NCBI GenBank assembly: GCA_019914945.1
Contig: CM034107.1
Coordinates: forward strand, 3,658,001-3,722,000
Source: Typha latifolia
Lineage: Eukaryota > Streptophyta > Magnoliopsida > Poales > Typhaceae
DNA: 64,000 nt
Direction: 5' to 3'
Of this stretch, positions 10,740-24,516 are shown piece by piece. The translations under genes were made by a program, and so were the position numbers. How positions within the stretch are numbered: the first letter of the stretch is position 1; every line of letters starts with the position of its first letter. Below the pieces are notes generated by a model that saw only the letters and a list, made by a program, of their open reading frames with translations, was not told where the DNA came from and searched no databases.

Positions 10740-13700
10740 TTAGTACTTGATGACATGGTGCCGCAGCCAAAGCTCATACATCACCATGTGGAATGCATCA
10801 TAAGGAAGTGGAGGTGAATGCCATTCGAAGTGCTTCTGTACCTGTTGACACAAAGTAATGTTTCACAGGTAGAATGGCAAAATATAACCATATCCTTAGA
10901 ATCTGAATTTGACTTCCAAAGAGCAACTAGATTACATTAAGAGTTCAATATGATCCCTCCTTCAGAAACCCAAACATAGAAGGGAAAGGACTAATCTAGC
11001 CCAGTCGCAGATAGTACGGGAATGGTGATATCAGATGATTCTCTTAGAGACCTTTGGGCGAGAGCTGAGGGGTGGACAGGAGGCAGATAGGTGGCTGGAG
11101 AAGGGAACCACATAGTGATGCTAGATATAGTTCGCATCGAATGTGAAAAGGTTTAGAAGTAGGATGAATAATGCATAGGAAGAGGAAGTAAAGTAGAAAA
11201 CAGAAGTGGATAAGTAATTGCTGGAATGAAGATCAAAGGAGAGGAATGGCAAACAAGAGGCAGAAGTGTGTTTTGGGCAAAGATAACAGAGAACTGTTAC
11301 ATGATACCAGCTAACTATTAAATAAGAATGACACATACCTCAACTAAAGACTTGTGCAATGCAATAAATTCTTCATTTGATATAGACTTCAAAATTGACT
11401 TTAGCTGGTATACATCACTCTCCTTTAGTACAAGAGAGAATTTCCGCCAGTCAAGGATATCATTGAAGGGCAAGTCGTAGTAATTTGACAAAATCACTGT
11501 AAGAAAAGGAACTATTAGCAAATAGCAACTGAAAGGCAGAGAATGTTCACATGTTAAACTATTTTTCAAAGAGAAGGTTGAACTCTTATATATTATTAAA
11601 CTCTCCTATAAAACAGATAAAAAGGTATTAGTATCACAAATACATTTAAAGTTGAAGCTCTAACCTGGAATGCAACCATAGTGAATGGAATCGGCTATCC
11701 GGGCACTATTAACTTGGGAACCACCTGGACATATGCAGAACTTTGTCCTATAAAATTGCTTCTGATAAACCAACTCTCCAATAGCTCTACTTATGCGATT
11801 GTTGCTGATAGCTAGCTCTGTATCGTTCTCCCAGACACGTGCTAAAATAACTCTAATCCTGGAATTCCGATGCCCAGCCCAAAATCCAAGAATTGTCCTA
11901 GTGCCAACATAAAGAAAAAGTCCAGATTTAGACCATGAAGAAAAAGATGAGACATTAATATCCGTAGGTTATGTTATAGATTAAAGAAGGATTACCCATC
12001 ACAGATTGACATGCTCCTTTACTTGCATAAAAGCTATAAGTCACAGAGATAAGGTACTTCAAATTAGAACCAATTCTGTCATCATATTAACCTACTACAT
12101 TCGACTTCCAATAGAATGATCACTGTTTTCTCCACTTATTGCTATATATCTGGTTGTGTGAGCTAGACCTGAATATTCTTCGAGGAAAGCAGCATGTAAG
12201 GATAGACTATAGAGAACAAAACACCATTCTATGGTTGAAATACTTGTTTTCCAAAATAAATATCCATGAGGAACCCCAAATGATAAATGTACTTAAATGT
12301 TGATACTATTCTTTCTTTTTTTCCTTTTCCCTTTTCCAAAATGAAGTAACTTGAAAGTAACCTTCAAACCCTTTTAACTAATATACATCAAGTCTGCTCT
12401 CAGCTTGTGGAAGAAGCTCAATTGTTTTGGTCCTGTGATCACATAAACATGTGTATTGGTTCCACCATCAAGCCCATGCTATAGAACCAGACACTATCCT
12501 GTTAGTCTCCATTAATGCCCTGCCAATCATATTCATACCATATATTCTCCAAAAGTTTGCTGTGGTAAACCCCAAACAATATGTTACCCTCTATTTCATT
12601 AATAAAAATCACATTGCTTCAAAAGGCCAGAAGCCCAAAGCCCATTAGAAATTGTCAAAATTATAGCAATTACCAGCAGCCAAGTCTCTCTATTTCTCAT
12701 GATTACTGGTCAAACAAATGAAGAGAGTGGGATCGAAGTAATAATGAGAATGTGTTGATAGCCATCATGATTGCAAAAGATCCTTCATCTCACAAATTTC
12801 AAGTGGACAGATCATTTACCATACTGCAGAAGAATAACATCCTGCATTAGCAATGATGATGGGCAGGAAAGGCAATCAACAAGCAGCTTGATTAGGGCCA
12901 ACAAATTCTCACAGCAAGGGTGTGGAAGATTAAAGCCAGCTCCCTCAAAGGGTCGGAGTGGGAAACCATGATGAGGTCATCAATGGAACTTGAAGAGTGG
13001 GTCAACAACTGATACAGGTGCCAACAAAAGTGGTTGGTTTTGGTCTCAATAAAACGGGGTGCGCTAATGCCAAAATCACATTGTTCATACTGATAAATAT
13101 AGGTTGGGACAAGGGGTATCGACAATGCCCACAGTATTTGCCACACTGCCAGTAAGTCACCAGCATGATATGCAACGAGTGTGACTGCAATGGCATTGTA
13201 GTTATTGCATTTTATAAGCTAATGTGAAGTTTCCTTAGTAACAAATAACAAATTAAAGGCAATGACAATTCTAACATGCGGACCAACCAAGCACATACAC
13301 ATATGCAATCTCTTGATATCATCACAACGGAACTAGATAACCCCAACATATTTCTTGGAAATAGATGAATTTTTAGAACCAATAGTTTGCATAAGCAAGT
13401 CGATAGAATCAAGTAAGAGGCAGGTTATGTGGATACTAGTAATGTCAGGGTTGATATTTAAAAAAGAAATAAAATGGGGAAGACGGAGGTGTAGTGAGAT
13501 AGATTTTGTATGATTGTAGGCCTAAATATTGCTACTTTTTCACTAGACAACTATGTTACATTCAAATATCTTATTACATATTATCTCTACTTCCATTCAT
13601 AATTCTTAAAATCTAGTTAATTTATTTGTTGAATTAGATTACTAGAAGTGCAAGGTCTATTGTTGTCATTTCTAAAGCATACTGTGGTAAAATATGTAAT

Positions 13701-16700
13701 TATGTCTGCACAAAGTATAAGAAGAATCTTTCTTTCTCGGATTTTCCAGTACTATGCTTAACCTCCAGCTTAATTTTTAATGTGCATATTACACATTAAA
13801 TACTTAGATGTAAAAATCTGAAATACTGGACCACATGCACCTTCATACACCCACCCACTAGATACACACTATGCAATCTCCAGGCAACCTGCATATTTTA
13901 GTTCCTTTTTAATGGATCTAATATACTAGAATGACTAGATACGACTTTGTAGATTAGGAATTAAGCTCATTCACCTAATATCAACATCCAACCAAATGGC
14001 TGTTCTTAGTGTTACTAATGAGTACTTAATAATCAACTCAAGGTAGCATAGTAGTTATACCACCAGCACTGAATTAAAGGTTCATAAATGGCAATTCAAA
14101 GATTAGGATAAAGAAGGCTTTAGGAAGAAAAAGAGTTCCATAATAGGACAAAGAAAGTAGAATCATATTTGAACCTGTTCTCAATATCATTTCCTCCAGC
14201 TGGGAGTGCAAATGGCTGCAGTACTTGAGGAAGAGCAACATCCTTGTGTGGGATATACCCAACATCATAGCTAGGCGAACAGACAACACGAATTGAATTC
14301 TTCACAAGAAAGGGAAGTCCTTCAAATGCCCTCACACCAACATCATGACAAGTAACAACAAAATGATCTGCTCCCAATGTCCTATTCCAAAAAGGGTATT
14401 TGCTTATCAAGCCTTCAACATAATTCTGAACTATTATGGTCATATTTTCATATGAAGTACCCTGCAAGATTAGATAATATGTTACAAATATACCTAGACA
14501 TAGTTATTCACTTCTAGGAAACCCTATGCAGCATAAATGTTCTAAACATATAGCCCACACTGGAAGCTAAAATCACTAAATCAGTTATAATGATGAGTTG
14601 GTGACACTTACAAAATTGATCTAGCATGATAACAAACCACAGAGCAAGAATCCAAATTACAAAAGACATGCCTAATAGACTAATATGATGCTATCACAAT
14701 TTAGCTTTAGACAATGTAGGATGCCTAATTAAATAATAATCAAGTGCCTTTGCTAGTTACACAGGAACAATAACCATGTCCAATTAACATGTTTGACAAA
14801 TTAACACGTTCAGTGAACTTCACAGGCATCCTCTCCAGTAGTAACTATTGAGAATGCACTATACATCCTGTTTCTAGAACTAATCTGAGAGGGAAAAAAG
14901 AAAAACATCATGGCCAACCAACTAATACCTTCCTCATATTCCTTCGGTATGTTACGAGAATAGACTCCTATGACATAATGAGTACAAATCAAGCATTTAG
15001 TCCCAACTATTTGAGGTCATCTACATGGATCCTTTTTTCTCCATTCTAGTAAAGTTAATTCTTTTAGGATTCATTTTCATAGTTTTCTCAACAGATTTTT
15101 TTGCCTGTTAACAAACTAACACAACCCTCCTCTGCTATTTGAGCTATGCAATGACTGTTGAAATATATCCAATAAGCACACAGAGATGGAGTTATCATGT
15201 ACACTATAAGCAGCTAGAAAAAGAAACAAAAATTTGGTAGATCGTAGAATAATATGCCTAATTCCATTCGTTTTCTTATTTTTCCCATTATGATAATACA
15301 GATGTATATATGAAGTTCTAATTGTTCATGCTTGTCCAAACTAACATTACTTTGGGAAGTTTTCCTGAACGAGCCTCAAAACGGAAGGTTGCACTCTTAT
15401 TCTACCAACTGTCCTTGATGGTTCTGAGAAATCATTCAGTTGTTGAATCTTCCTTTTCAACCTTTTGTCAATTTTTTATCTAGATGTCAGGTAGACAGGC
15501 AACTATAAAAATTTTGAAAATTCTTCTCAACAATGCAATATTTGATAAATATATAGCTGGAAAGAAAGATTAGACAAGAGATACGGCTACTATCCTTTCA
15601 ATAATAGGTCATGTAAATTAATCCTGCGATCTCATGGGGAACAAGAAATTTAATTGCGTAGCTGCGGATTGTCATGTCTATAGCATTACAGTATGAGAAA
15701 ACATTCTCAGAAGTATGAACAAAATCCAGCGTTTGATTAGGCATTCCACCTACTCTGTTAAAGAAAATCTATATCCACTGAACAGCAATCCATGGATCAG
15801 TTATGGACAGAAGGCACATTAAACCTATATCAAAAGTCAGATCATCCCACAAAACTATCAACAGAGATTATAATCTCAACCTACAACCTCCAGAACGGAC
15901 AAGGACGCTACTTCCTCACCTAATAAACCATCACCACCATGTCATCTAACAAAACTTACTTAATGATCACCTCCAACAACCAAAAGAATTCCCCATTCAG
16001 TCAAAAACCCATGGCTCACATACCACACTTCAAATTCTTGACTCATTCATATCCACCAAACCCCAAAATAAAATCACTCCATCAGCACCTCTCCAAATCC
16101 ATTTAAACCAACATAGCTTTTTCTCCCTAACCAGATCCCAGGATCAAATTTTTGAGGCAACAGAAACACAACAATCCGAATACAATTGAAGAAAGTACAA
16201 AGAATTCAAGAATGACACCTTTCCCCGCATCTTGTGGCAAGAAATGGGGATGAAAAAGAGATCCGCCTCATCGGGATCATCCGTCCTGAACCTGCTCTCC
16301 CGAATGTTCTGGAAGAAGTACCCCTCGCTTGCGTACTTCCCCGTGAGCTTCCTCGGGGTCTGGTAGTACGTGTTCGGATCACCGTCCGGGTATATGAACA
16401 CCTTGAACCGCCTTTCCATCTCGGCGTAGCTAATCCGAAAGATCTCCGGAGAGTGGTAGATCGACGGAGGAGAAGAAGACAAGAGATCCAACGCCACCTT
16501 CAATTACACGAAAAATATGAAAACTTTAAGGAAGACGGGGGAGTATGGAGAAGGGAGTAGCATACCTGAGGGGATTGGAATTGAGGAGGAGAGCGAAGGG
16601 AGTGGAGAGCGACGAAGGTGAAGGAGATTAGGGTTAGGGCGGCGAGGGCTAGAAGAGAGCGTTGGAGAGAACAAGAGGTAAGGGAGGAGGCGGATGGCTT

Positions 16701-16709
16701 TCCGGCCAT
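10740..16709 (-). CDS. exostosin-family (GT47) glycosyltransferase, probable xylan/pectin-type Golgi enzyme
   Basis: Six exons on the minus strand join in frame: 16709-16566, 16497-16219, 14461-14175, 11897-11665, 11496-11339 and 10841-10740, giving 400 residues. The N-terminus (MAGKPSASSLTSCSLQR, then a hydrophobic run LLALAALTLISFTFVALHSL) is a type II signal anchor, as expected of a Golgi enzyme. The exostosin domain follows: FKVFIYPDGDP, TGKYASEGYFFQNI, DPDEADLFFIPIS, the stretch HFVVTCHDVG, and then RTILGFWAGHRNSRIRVILA, FCICPGGSQVNSARIADSIH and YGCIPVILSNYYDLPFND. The protein ends in MVMYELWLRHHVIKY. GT47 members transfer sugars onto cell-wall polysaccharides; the donor and acceptor cannot be told from sequence alone. 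An in-frame extension upstream of the chosen ATG exists, but it has no anchor-like features and is probably 5' UTR. The long introns (up to 2.3 kb) hold no recognisable genes. Confidence 0.92.
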
Positions 16710-17510
16710 TTGTGGCCGGAGATGATAGTTTTGAACTCGGACGGAGTGGAGTGTTGGTATGTAAAATAAAGTGCTCGATTTTGGGGAGGAAGAGATCAAG
16801 GAGATCGTCGTGAGATTAACGGGAGCTCTAGTCGGATCGGTTGCAAATGTCGAGTACCCGTTTAGCTTGGTCATTAGAAAAAATAAATTATAAAAGAAAC
16901 TATCAAATGTTACCCCAAATTTTATAAGAAAAAATAAATCTTCATATATATATATATATTTGTTAACTTTAACAACCATCTGTTTGAAATATTCTATAAA
17001 TATTCTATCAGAAACTAAATATAATGACAAGAAGATTTTAGCGACATGTTTCAAAAGTTTTCAATTGCAATTAAAAAAAACAGTTTTTATTATTTTTATT
17101 ACCATAGAAAGTACCCCAATTTAAATTATACATAATGCATTTTTAAAAAGAGTGAAAACTTAATAGTGTGATTTGAACTAGGGAGGGAATGCTCATGCTG
17201 TCATGCAACATAATTTACATAAACCCTTTCAACCATATGAGCATGGTCTCATAGGCTCTCCAGTAGAGTTATAGGAGCAAACTTATATGAGCATTTCCAT
17301 CAGCAAAAAGAACTGGAAATGGTTGAATAAATGTAGCCATAAAAGATGTTTCCGAGATTGCACTAAGAGATCACAATACAAAGAAAAAAAGAAGGAATCA
17401 ATATGTTATACAATACAAAGAAGTTAACGGCAACATCCATTGAGTGTACCAATTCTACATCAAACTACCTACCAAACCACCACCTTTGGAGATTTTGCAT
17501 GCCCCCACTA
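16710..17510. other. intergenic space: promoter of the GT47 gene and 3' flank of the RLK gene
   Basis: About 800 bases, AT-rich, with a short TATATA run near 16947-16960. The part nearest 16710 should carry the GT47 gene's 5' UTR and promoter; the part nearest 17510 the 3' UTR of the RLK gene. I see no exon here. Confidence 0.5.
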
Positions 17511-20034
17511 CTAGTAAGAAGAGCAACTGGCGACTATCCTTTCTATCACCTGCAATGCATCCTTCATGGAAGGCCTCTTCTGAGGAGTAATAACACAACA
17601 AGAGAATCCCAGCCTGAAGCAGGCAAGGAGAGCTTCCTCCTTGCCTAGGACTTCGCCGCGCAGCGCCGGGTCGGCCATTCGCAGAACCCTCTTCTTTTCT
17701 TCCACCACAAGCCCAGAATTCCATTGGCAGAGCTCCACCTCTGTGAACACTCTCCCTGAGATCAACTCCAGTACGACCATTCCGAATGAGTAGACGTCCC
17801 ACTTGGCGTTGGGCTTCAGGTTCTTGATTGATTCCGGCGCCTGGTAAGGCGGCGGCGCGGCAGCTGCATTGGAGGAAGACCCGCAAGGGCTGGCGGCGGC
17901 AAGCGGCGATAGGTCCGGGAGGCTATTCGTCGAATGCATAGAACGCTTGCTTCCGAATGCCCACGACGAGGCGCCCGGCTTTAGGCCGCCGTCGTCGCAG
18001 GGCATTAATCGCTCCAGCCCGAGGTCTCCGATCACTGGCTCCAAGTCTGAGCCTAGTAAGATGTTGCTCGGCTTCACATTGCCGTGGACGCACTTTTTCT
18101 CGTGTAAGTAAGCAAGACCCCTGGCAATGCCTCTCATGATCCGGAGCCGGGCCTCCCAGTTGAGGTGGAACGGGGACGAGCCGAGCTTCTCTGTGGCATT
18201 TACACAAACTGTTAGGCGGCGGCTCAAACTATGTGAGATAGATAAGGATTCTAAGTTTCTTACTGCTGAAGGAGATGTTGGCGAGGCTGCCATTGGGGGC
18301 GTAGTCATGGATGAGGAGCTTCTCGTCGGTGCCCCAGTAGAAGGCGCGGAGGCGGAGGAGATTGGGATGGCGGAACCTGGCTATGGCGCGGACTTGCGCG
18401 TCGAAATCTTTTAATCTATCGATGCCGCTCGTCTCGCCAATTCGTCGAACAGCTAACGCGGTGCCATCGGCGAGCACGGCCTTGTAGACGATGCTGGATC
18501 CCGTAGCGCCGAGTATGTACGCCGAGGCCTTCAGTAGAGTCTCCAACTCGAGGTCGCTCTCGCCGTCGACGGTGACGAGCATGGCGGCTTCTTGCTTCTG
18601 CTTCAGATGCCCGTTTCCTTCCTCCTTCGCCTTCTTCTGTGCTTCTTTCTCCTCCCGCTCCGTCTCAGAAGACGCTGAGGTCTCCGAACTCTCCTCGGTT
18701 TCGTTGCCGGAGTTCATTCTCAAGCAGCACGAGAGAGCACCGCCGAGAGTTTGTGCCTCAGAATATGCCGACGGCTGTGGATTCTTGGTAACTCCTCTCT
18801 CCACCTTCTTCTTCTTCTTCTCCTCGTCCTTCTTCTTCCTCCTCAGCTGATATGCATACAAGAAAAGCACAAAAAGTAGCACTACACCGCCTAAATCTCC
18901 GGCGACGATCGCCAAAATCGTCGTCGGCCTAACCCCCCCTCGCCTCTCTTCTCCTTCACCGCCTAAAGCTGAGGAATCCCCACTCGGGTTCTTCGGCATC
19001 ACGGCGAACGCCGGCGGAGACTTGGATTCAGAGGAACTCAGTGCTGAGCCATTAGGAGGATTGGAGAGAGTGGAAGGGATCGTGCACAGCTTCCTCAGCG
19101 GCCGCCCGCAGAGCTCGGGATTGCCAGCGAACGCCGCCGGCTTCTGTGCGGCGAAAGCCCCGGCCTGCGGGATCGGGCCGCTGAGGTTATTGAACGAGAA
19201 ATCTATCGTCGCCTTCGCCGGGAGCCGCAAACCGATCTCCGCAGGAACCTCGCCGGCGATCCGGTTATAGGACAAATTCAAGTACCTAAGGCTCCTCCCA
19301 CCGAGCTCCGGCGGCAATGTACCATTAAAAAGGTTAGAACTTACGTCTAACACTTGCAGGGAATACAACCCATTGATCGGTAGATCGCCGCAGAGGTAAT
19401 TATTGGCAAGAGACACGACGGTTAGATTGGGGAGGAGAGTAAGGTTCGCCGGGAGCCGCCCGGTTAGCGCGTTGTCGGAGAGGTTGAGGACTTGGAGGCT
19501 CCCCGTTGGTCCAGCGAGCTCAGGGAACTCGCCGGATATCTCATTGTCGGCAAGTGAGAGCACGCGGAGCTCTGACGCGTTGAAGAGTGTCCCCGGAATG
19601 GTGCCATTGAGGACATTGCCGGAGAGATCGATGTGGCGAAGGTGTTCGACGAGGCCGAGCTCCGGAGCGATGGAGCCGAGGAGCTTGGCATTGGGTAGAA
19701 CCAAACTTATCACCCTGGATTCTGTAGGAAACCAAACACTACTACCACCATTATTATCAGTAGTAGTAGTAGTGATGGTAGTAATAGTAATACTAGGAGT
19801 AGCTACTGGGAATCCCATGCACACGACTCCATTCCATGAGCATGGAGAGGAGTCGGCGTAGTTCCAGTTAGCCAACGCCGACAAGGGGTCACTGAGGATG
19901 GAGTACTTGAAGGAGAGCAACAGGAGACCATCTTGGTTAAGACCCAAGATTGGAAATGGCAAGAGGAGGAGGAGAAGAATAGTAGCCCTCCTCCATATGG
20001 AATGGAGAATACTACTCCTTGAGTAGTAGCTCAT
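17511..20034 (-). CDS. LRR receptor-like protein kinase (LRR-III type), probable pseudokinase
   Basis: Two exons, 20034-18264 and 18190-17511, encode 816 residues; the 73-base intron splits an AAG codon. Order of domains: signal peptide (about 1-31), an LRR N-cap (NQDGLLLLSFKYSILSDP, with C65 and C72), roughly six to seven LRRs (about 108-290), one transmembrane helix (about 371-395) followed by a Lys-rich stop-transfer run, an acidic Ser/Glu juxtamembrane stretch, and a kinase-like domain from about 498. Key residues are changed: the VAIK lysine is Arg (LAVRR, R530), and the HRD aspartate is Asn (HGN, 626-628). The DFG motif is DLG (646-648). LRR-III kinases often lack these residues and act by binding partners. 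The ligand is unknown. I chose the ATG of MSYYSRSS because the upstream extension has no ATG. Confidence 0.9.
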
Positions 20035-22892
20035 GTTGTTGTTCTTAAGCAAACCATGACTCAAAAAGGATGGAGAGCAAGAAGAGGAGAAGGGAGGGAT
20101 TAAATCTAAACCAAGGAAGTATTGTAGATTGGAGAATGGGCATGTGAGAAGAATAAAATAAGAGAACAGCTCATCTTAAAGGCTTTGTGGTGTGAGCCTG
20201 CTATAAATATTTATAAGTAGGAAGGAATTTTTTTTTTTTCTCTTTTTTCTAGAGAAGTAGAAATTTAGTAGTGTCCTAAGTTAAGAATTAAATACCAAGT
20301 AAGATTCCTCCATTATTTTAGTTGAGGGAGGGAAAGGCTAAGAGGGGAGGGAGGGGGAATCTTTTGGTGTTAGAAAGAGGACATCAAGTTGAGGGCCAGG
20401 GCCCTTGGCATTGACGTATTAGAGGACTGGTGGGAAGAGAACACTCGTGATACAACTGGATCCAATTGGTTGATTTGCCCCTAATTATACCTTAATGTGC
20501 CTTGATCACTCCTCCCCCTTTGAAGATTGTGCTCTTAAGTCTTATATACAGGGTTTTTTCTATTTGGCCAACTAGGGCAAATCAAATATGACAACTTTCT
20601 GCAGGATTGTTGTTCATTTCCCTACAGAAAGACATAAGAGAAAGAAAAGAAATTGATTAGATTTTATCTTCTCTTCACATGCGTTGTTCTCTTGAGGTGT
20701 GCTAATTGGGTGGACATCCCATGTAGTGCCCAGACAAGAGAAAGTCAAGAAAAGAAAGGAAAAAAAACTAAGGCTAGTACTTTCTATTGTATGTGATGAG
20801 ATTTGAGGGGTTGGAACTTGTAAGGACTACATGGCACCATTTCCGTAGAAGAAGAGGTATGGATCTGTGGTATAGTACAGTGTAGGAAACTAGGAATCCT
20901 ATGATAAATTTCATCATCTAGGGTTCAAGTTTTAGAGCAAGTGTTCTTTAATTATATATTGTTATCATTTTTATATTGTTATAACTGCCTAGCTTCAAAT
21001 GATTGCCCAGTGGATGTTTGTTACTGTAATAAGTTTGCTTTGTTAGAGCAATGAGTATAACCTGATAGCCTCTGGATTCACCAGAAGTGATAGATTTGGT
21101 TAAATAGCTCTGATACTTATTGCCCAGTTAACACAACTAGGTGACATAATTTTTTTTTAGTGGATATGTGAGTAATGGAAGTTAATTTCTTTGGGCTGGA
21201 CTTTGGATTTATCTTCCCTTTTGTTTGAGAGTGGTCAATTGGTCCTGGAGGCACTGAAATTTTGTGGCACATAATAGTAAGTAAGATGGGAGAACTACTG
21301 GTAGTAAATCTTCTGCAGTACTGCCTGCTGGTATTTGTTGCACTTGGACCATTTGGCAGGCCTTAACGAGTGCTGCAGTTGAAATCAAAAACTTTTTTTA
21401 CTTCTACTTTGCTTGGACATGGGTTTCTAACTGAAGTTTTCTAGAATTTATATTAAAATTCCTGTCAATAGGTTTCTAACTAGGCATTAAATGAATGCCA
21501 CGTAACCAGTTGTAGTAAGTTCCTACAGCCTAGTTTGTAGAAACTCCAACTGTGCCATTGTAGGAACATTCCAATTGGCAAGAATTACTGTTTCCTCAAT
21601 TTTACAGTAGATAAGTCCTCATATTGTTCATAGCTTGGCCTTACATCTCTGCAGCCATAAATTTGGACTGGATGAAAAAAAAAAAAGGGAATGTCTATGT
21701 GTTTGTTTAGCAAGTTGGGAGTTAGAAAGCAGAAGCACAACTCACAGACATTGAAGCAGTATACCATAGACAGGGAATAATATTGTTTGGCTTGATGTAG
21801 ATAAAAAAGAAGGCTCTATGGCAGAGATCAAGCTAGAGACTTTGGAGTTATCTTTCTCATTTCAACCAATTAGCTGTTTGGAGAATCTGAGAAGATGGTT
21901 CAAAAACCAACTTGCCAATTAGTATCATAGATTGTTGTGTCACTTGATTGAACTTCTTACATAAAAAGGTGAAGCTGCCAATATGCGTGTATCAGACTTG
22001 TTGTATGCTAAGGAAACGCTAATGCCAATGGACATGTCTCTTCTCTTTCAACTTTGTTTACCATGTTCGATCTTGTGTGAAATGGCTGCTATCATTTGGC
22101 GTGAAGGTCAAAAAGAGTGCATGGCTCAGCCTGACATTTCAGCCAGAAACTTAGAAGTGTCTCAACCACCACTGGAATACCAATCAAGAGACAAAACTTA
22201 CTGTTGATGTTATTATTTGAGTTAAATAGCAAAGGCTTTATTACAGGTGTTACCACTTAAACTTTACACTATTAATAGTGTTAGGGTTCGTTTCAATGCT
22301 TTTTGTAATGCTGTCTGTGATCAGGATGTCTTACATGACAAAAATAAGAGTATAATATATAAGAATATGCCTCTCTTTTCTGTTTTGATGGATAGAATAA
22401 AAGAGAAAAGAAACTATCTTTCTCTGCTGTATATATATATATATATATAAACTTCTACTCTAATTGTTGCATGTGATTCTGTAGCTAATTGGCAACCACC
22501 AAGTTTTTCAACTGGATGAAATTTGTACAATCTGCTTGACACAGGATTCTCTATCCCAGTTAGCAGTACTTGTTGTCATGAGCCACACCATGTTGTCGAC
22601 ATTTATTACCAACCCAATCATAGTAGAGTTTGCAGGTAACTTTTCATATAACTATTGAGGTGTGGTGGATCGAATCCAATTCTAGATAATTATTATGAAA
22701 ATGTGGTAGCTTAACTCAACTATTCGATAACACGATGGCTTGAAATAATATTCGGGCGGCATTTAATTTAGAGCAATAATTCAATCACACACGCGATTTA
22801 AAACTTATATTATGCGGTTTAATATATTGGTTAAAGCTTAGTGAAGTCTTAATGCTTCTATATGTTGACTTTTGTCTAGCCATCTACCCTTC
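20035..22892. other. intergenic region upstream of the RLK gene
   Basis: The first 200 bases should contain the 5' UTR and promoter of the RLK gene; a CTATAAATATTTATA stretch lies at about 20200-20214, but it is better placed for the plus strand than for the RLK. The rest is AT-rich, with short ORFs that show no conserved features. An (AT)n run lies at about 22430-22449. No gene is seen. Confidence 0.5.
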
Positions 22893-23283
22893 GGGCTAGG
22901 TAATTTGCAGCAAAAAACTATTGAGCAAAAAGCCATTTAATCTTAACGCGGACATCATTAAAAATTAAAGCGTATATTTTACATAGACGATGTGTATATA
23001 TTAACATAAGTTATACGTGACGATTTTTTTTTAATTAGAGCGTACTTTTTGTATAGGTGATATATATAAATTACATAAGTGATACGTAACTTTTTTTTTA
23101 ATCTTGATATTAGAGCGTATATTTTGTATAGTCGATACGTATGAATTACATAGTTGATACGTAACGTTTGTTAAGATTAACTCAGTAAAAAAGATCCGAA
23201 ATTATAATTTAATAAATTAAAGGCATATTTATGCTAATTAAAAAATTGAAGACTTTTTGTTGCAAATTGACCTCTTCGCCCTC
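22893..23283. mobile_element. MITE-like element with terminal inverted repeats and an internal triple repeat
   Basis: The left end reads GGGCTAGGTAATTTGCAGC then AAAAA. The right end, on the opposite strand, reads GGGCGAAGAGGTCAATTTGC then AACAAAAA. These are imperfect inverted repeats, about 390 bp apart. Inside, a unit of about 72 bp occurs three times (about 22968-23033, 23034-23107, 23108-23178), each with AGCGTA, a TTTT(G/A)CATAG- or TTTTGTATAG-like block, and ATACGTGAC or ATACGTAAC. No ORF. The transposon superfamily is not clear, because no clean target-site duplication is visible. Confidence 0.6.
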
Positions 23284-24516
23284 TTGAATGATTTAAAAAA
23301 AAAAAAAAAGAGTTTACGCCGACACCTGGTGGCCCGCTCGTCAGCCGTTGGATCTCACTGTGATTGCACGATTTGTGACGTTTATGTAGCAATCGTCATA
23401 TAACAAACATAATCTAACTCAATTATTGAAAAGAAAGCGACAGTAGATAGTAGTATTGATACATATACATAGGTGGTACAAATATGGGGAACCTAGAGCT
23501 GGCTCGATCTTTCATGTACGCTTATGTCTCTATCCAATCTACATGCATTATAGTTTATGGGGATTTTTCCATCCCTTCCCTTTTAATTATTTTTATTTGA
23601 TTTCTTTTCTTCCTCTTCTTTGCATCTCAAGATGTACATATAATTATAGTTACTTTATATTGATGCTAAAATGTATAATAGGAAAAATAACATATTAAAC
23701 ATGAAATGTACGTGAATCAGAAAATAAATAAATTAGTCCAGCAAAATGGACCAATTAAGCTCTAAATTAGTATCTTATTTAACAAGTCTACGATTGAATT
23801 TAGAAATATATATATATATTGGACGGCCCATGGCAAAGCCTTGTGCAGTGTGAAATTACGAATCAACCCTGAAGTTCATCATGCCCAAATTCCCACTTCC
23901 AAAAAGTTGGCAATTAAATACCACAAGAATACACAAAATGCCAGTTCAAATGTGGGTCTGAATTAGAGTACAAACTCCATTTGGTTATTTTTAAAACACT
24001 CCATTCCATTGTTGTCCTCAGAGATCTCATGGCCTTATTCTACTAAGTTGAGAGACACGTACAGAAAGCAAAAGCTAGGGGAGTGGCTCCCATGGCAGAT
24101 GAAGACGAAGCCATTAATGCATGCCAATACGCTTCCAGAGCTAACGATAAGAAAGAAAAAGAAAAGAGAGAGCCGAGAGAGTCCCCGTGATGAATGGGAC
24201 TTTTCCCTTTTGTTATCTATCTATCTCTCTCTCTCTTTTTTTCTTTTTGTTCTTTTGCATTTGCCCTCCTCTCTTTTACTTATCCTCAATCTTTCAAAAG
24301 GAACGAGTAGAAAAAGTTTATTCTTTTATTAAGGGGGGTTCCTTTGGTTGGTGAATAAATCATCCTTTATTAGATTGGATCGTTATGCACGTCTTTTTTT
24401 TTTTTGTTTCATCTACGGAAGTGATCTGAAAGATTATATTTGCATGGATGATGATGATGATGATGATGATGATACCGTTAGAAAGTCTAGATTAATTTAT
24501 TTATATCCCAACTTTT
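23284..24516. other. intergenic region with an (ATG)n microsatellite
   Basis: AT-rich DNA without a supported gene. A short GC-richer patch lies at about 23318-23400. A (GAT)n/(ATG)n run lies at about 24445-24473, and a (TC)n-rich patch at about 24215-24240. Confidence 0.5.

Noticed and set aside
16710..17054. N-terminal extension of the glycosyltransferase
   Set aside because: In frame, but it would place the signal anchor far from the N-terminus and has no family match; the ATG at 16709 gives the usual type II layout.
19403..19861. 152-codon plus-strand ORF
   Set aside because: Antisense of the LRR-coding exon of the RLK gene.
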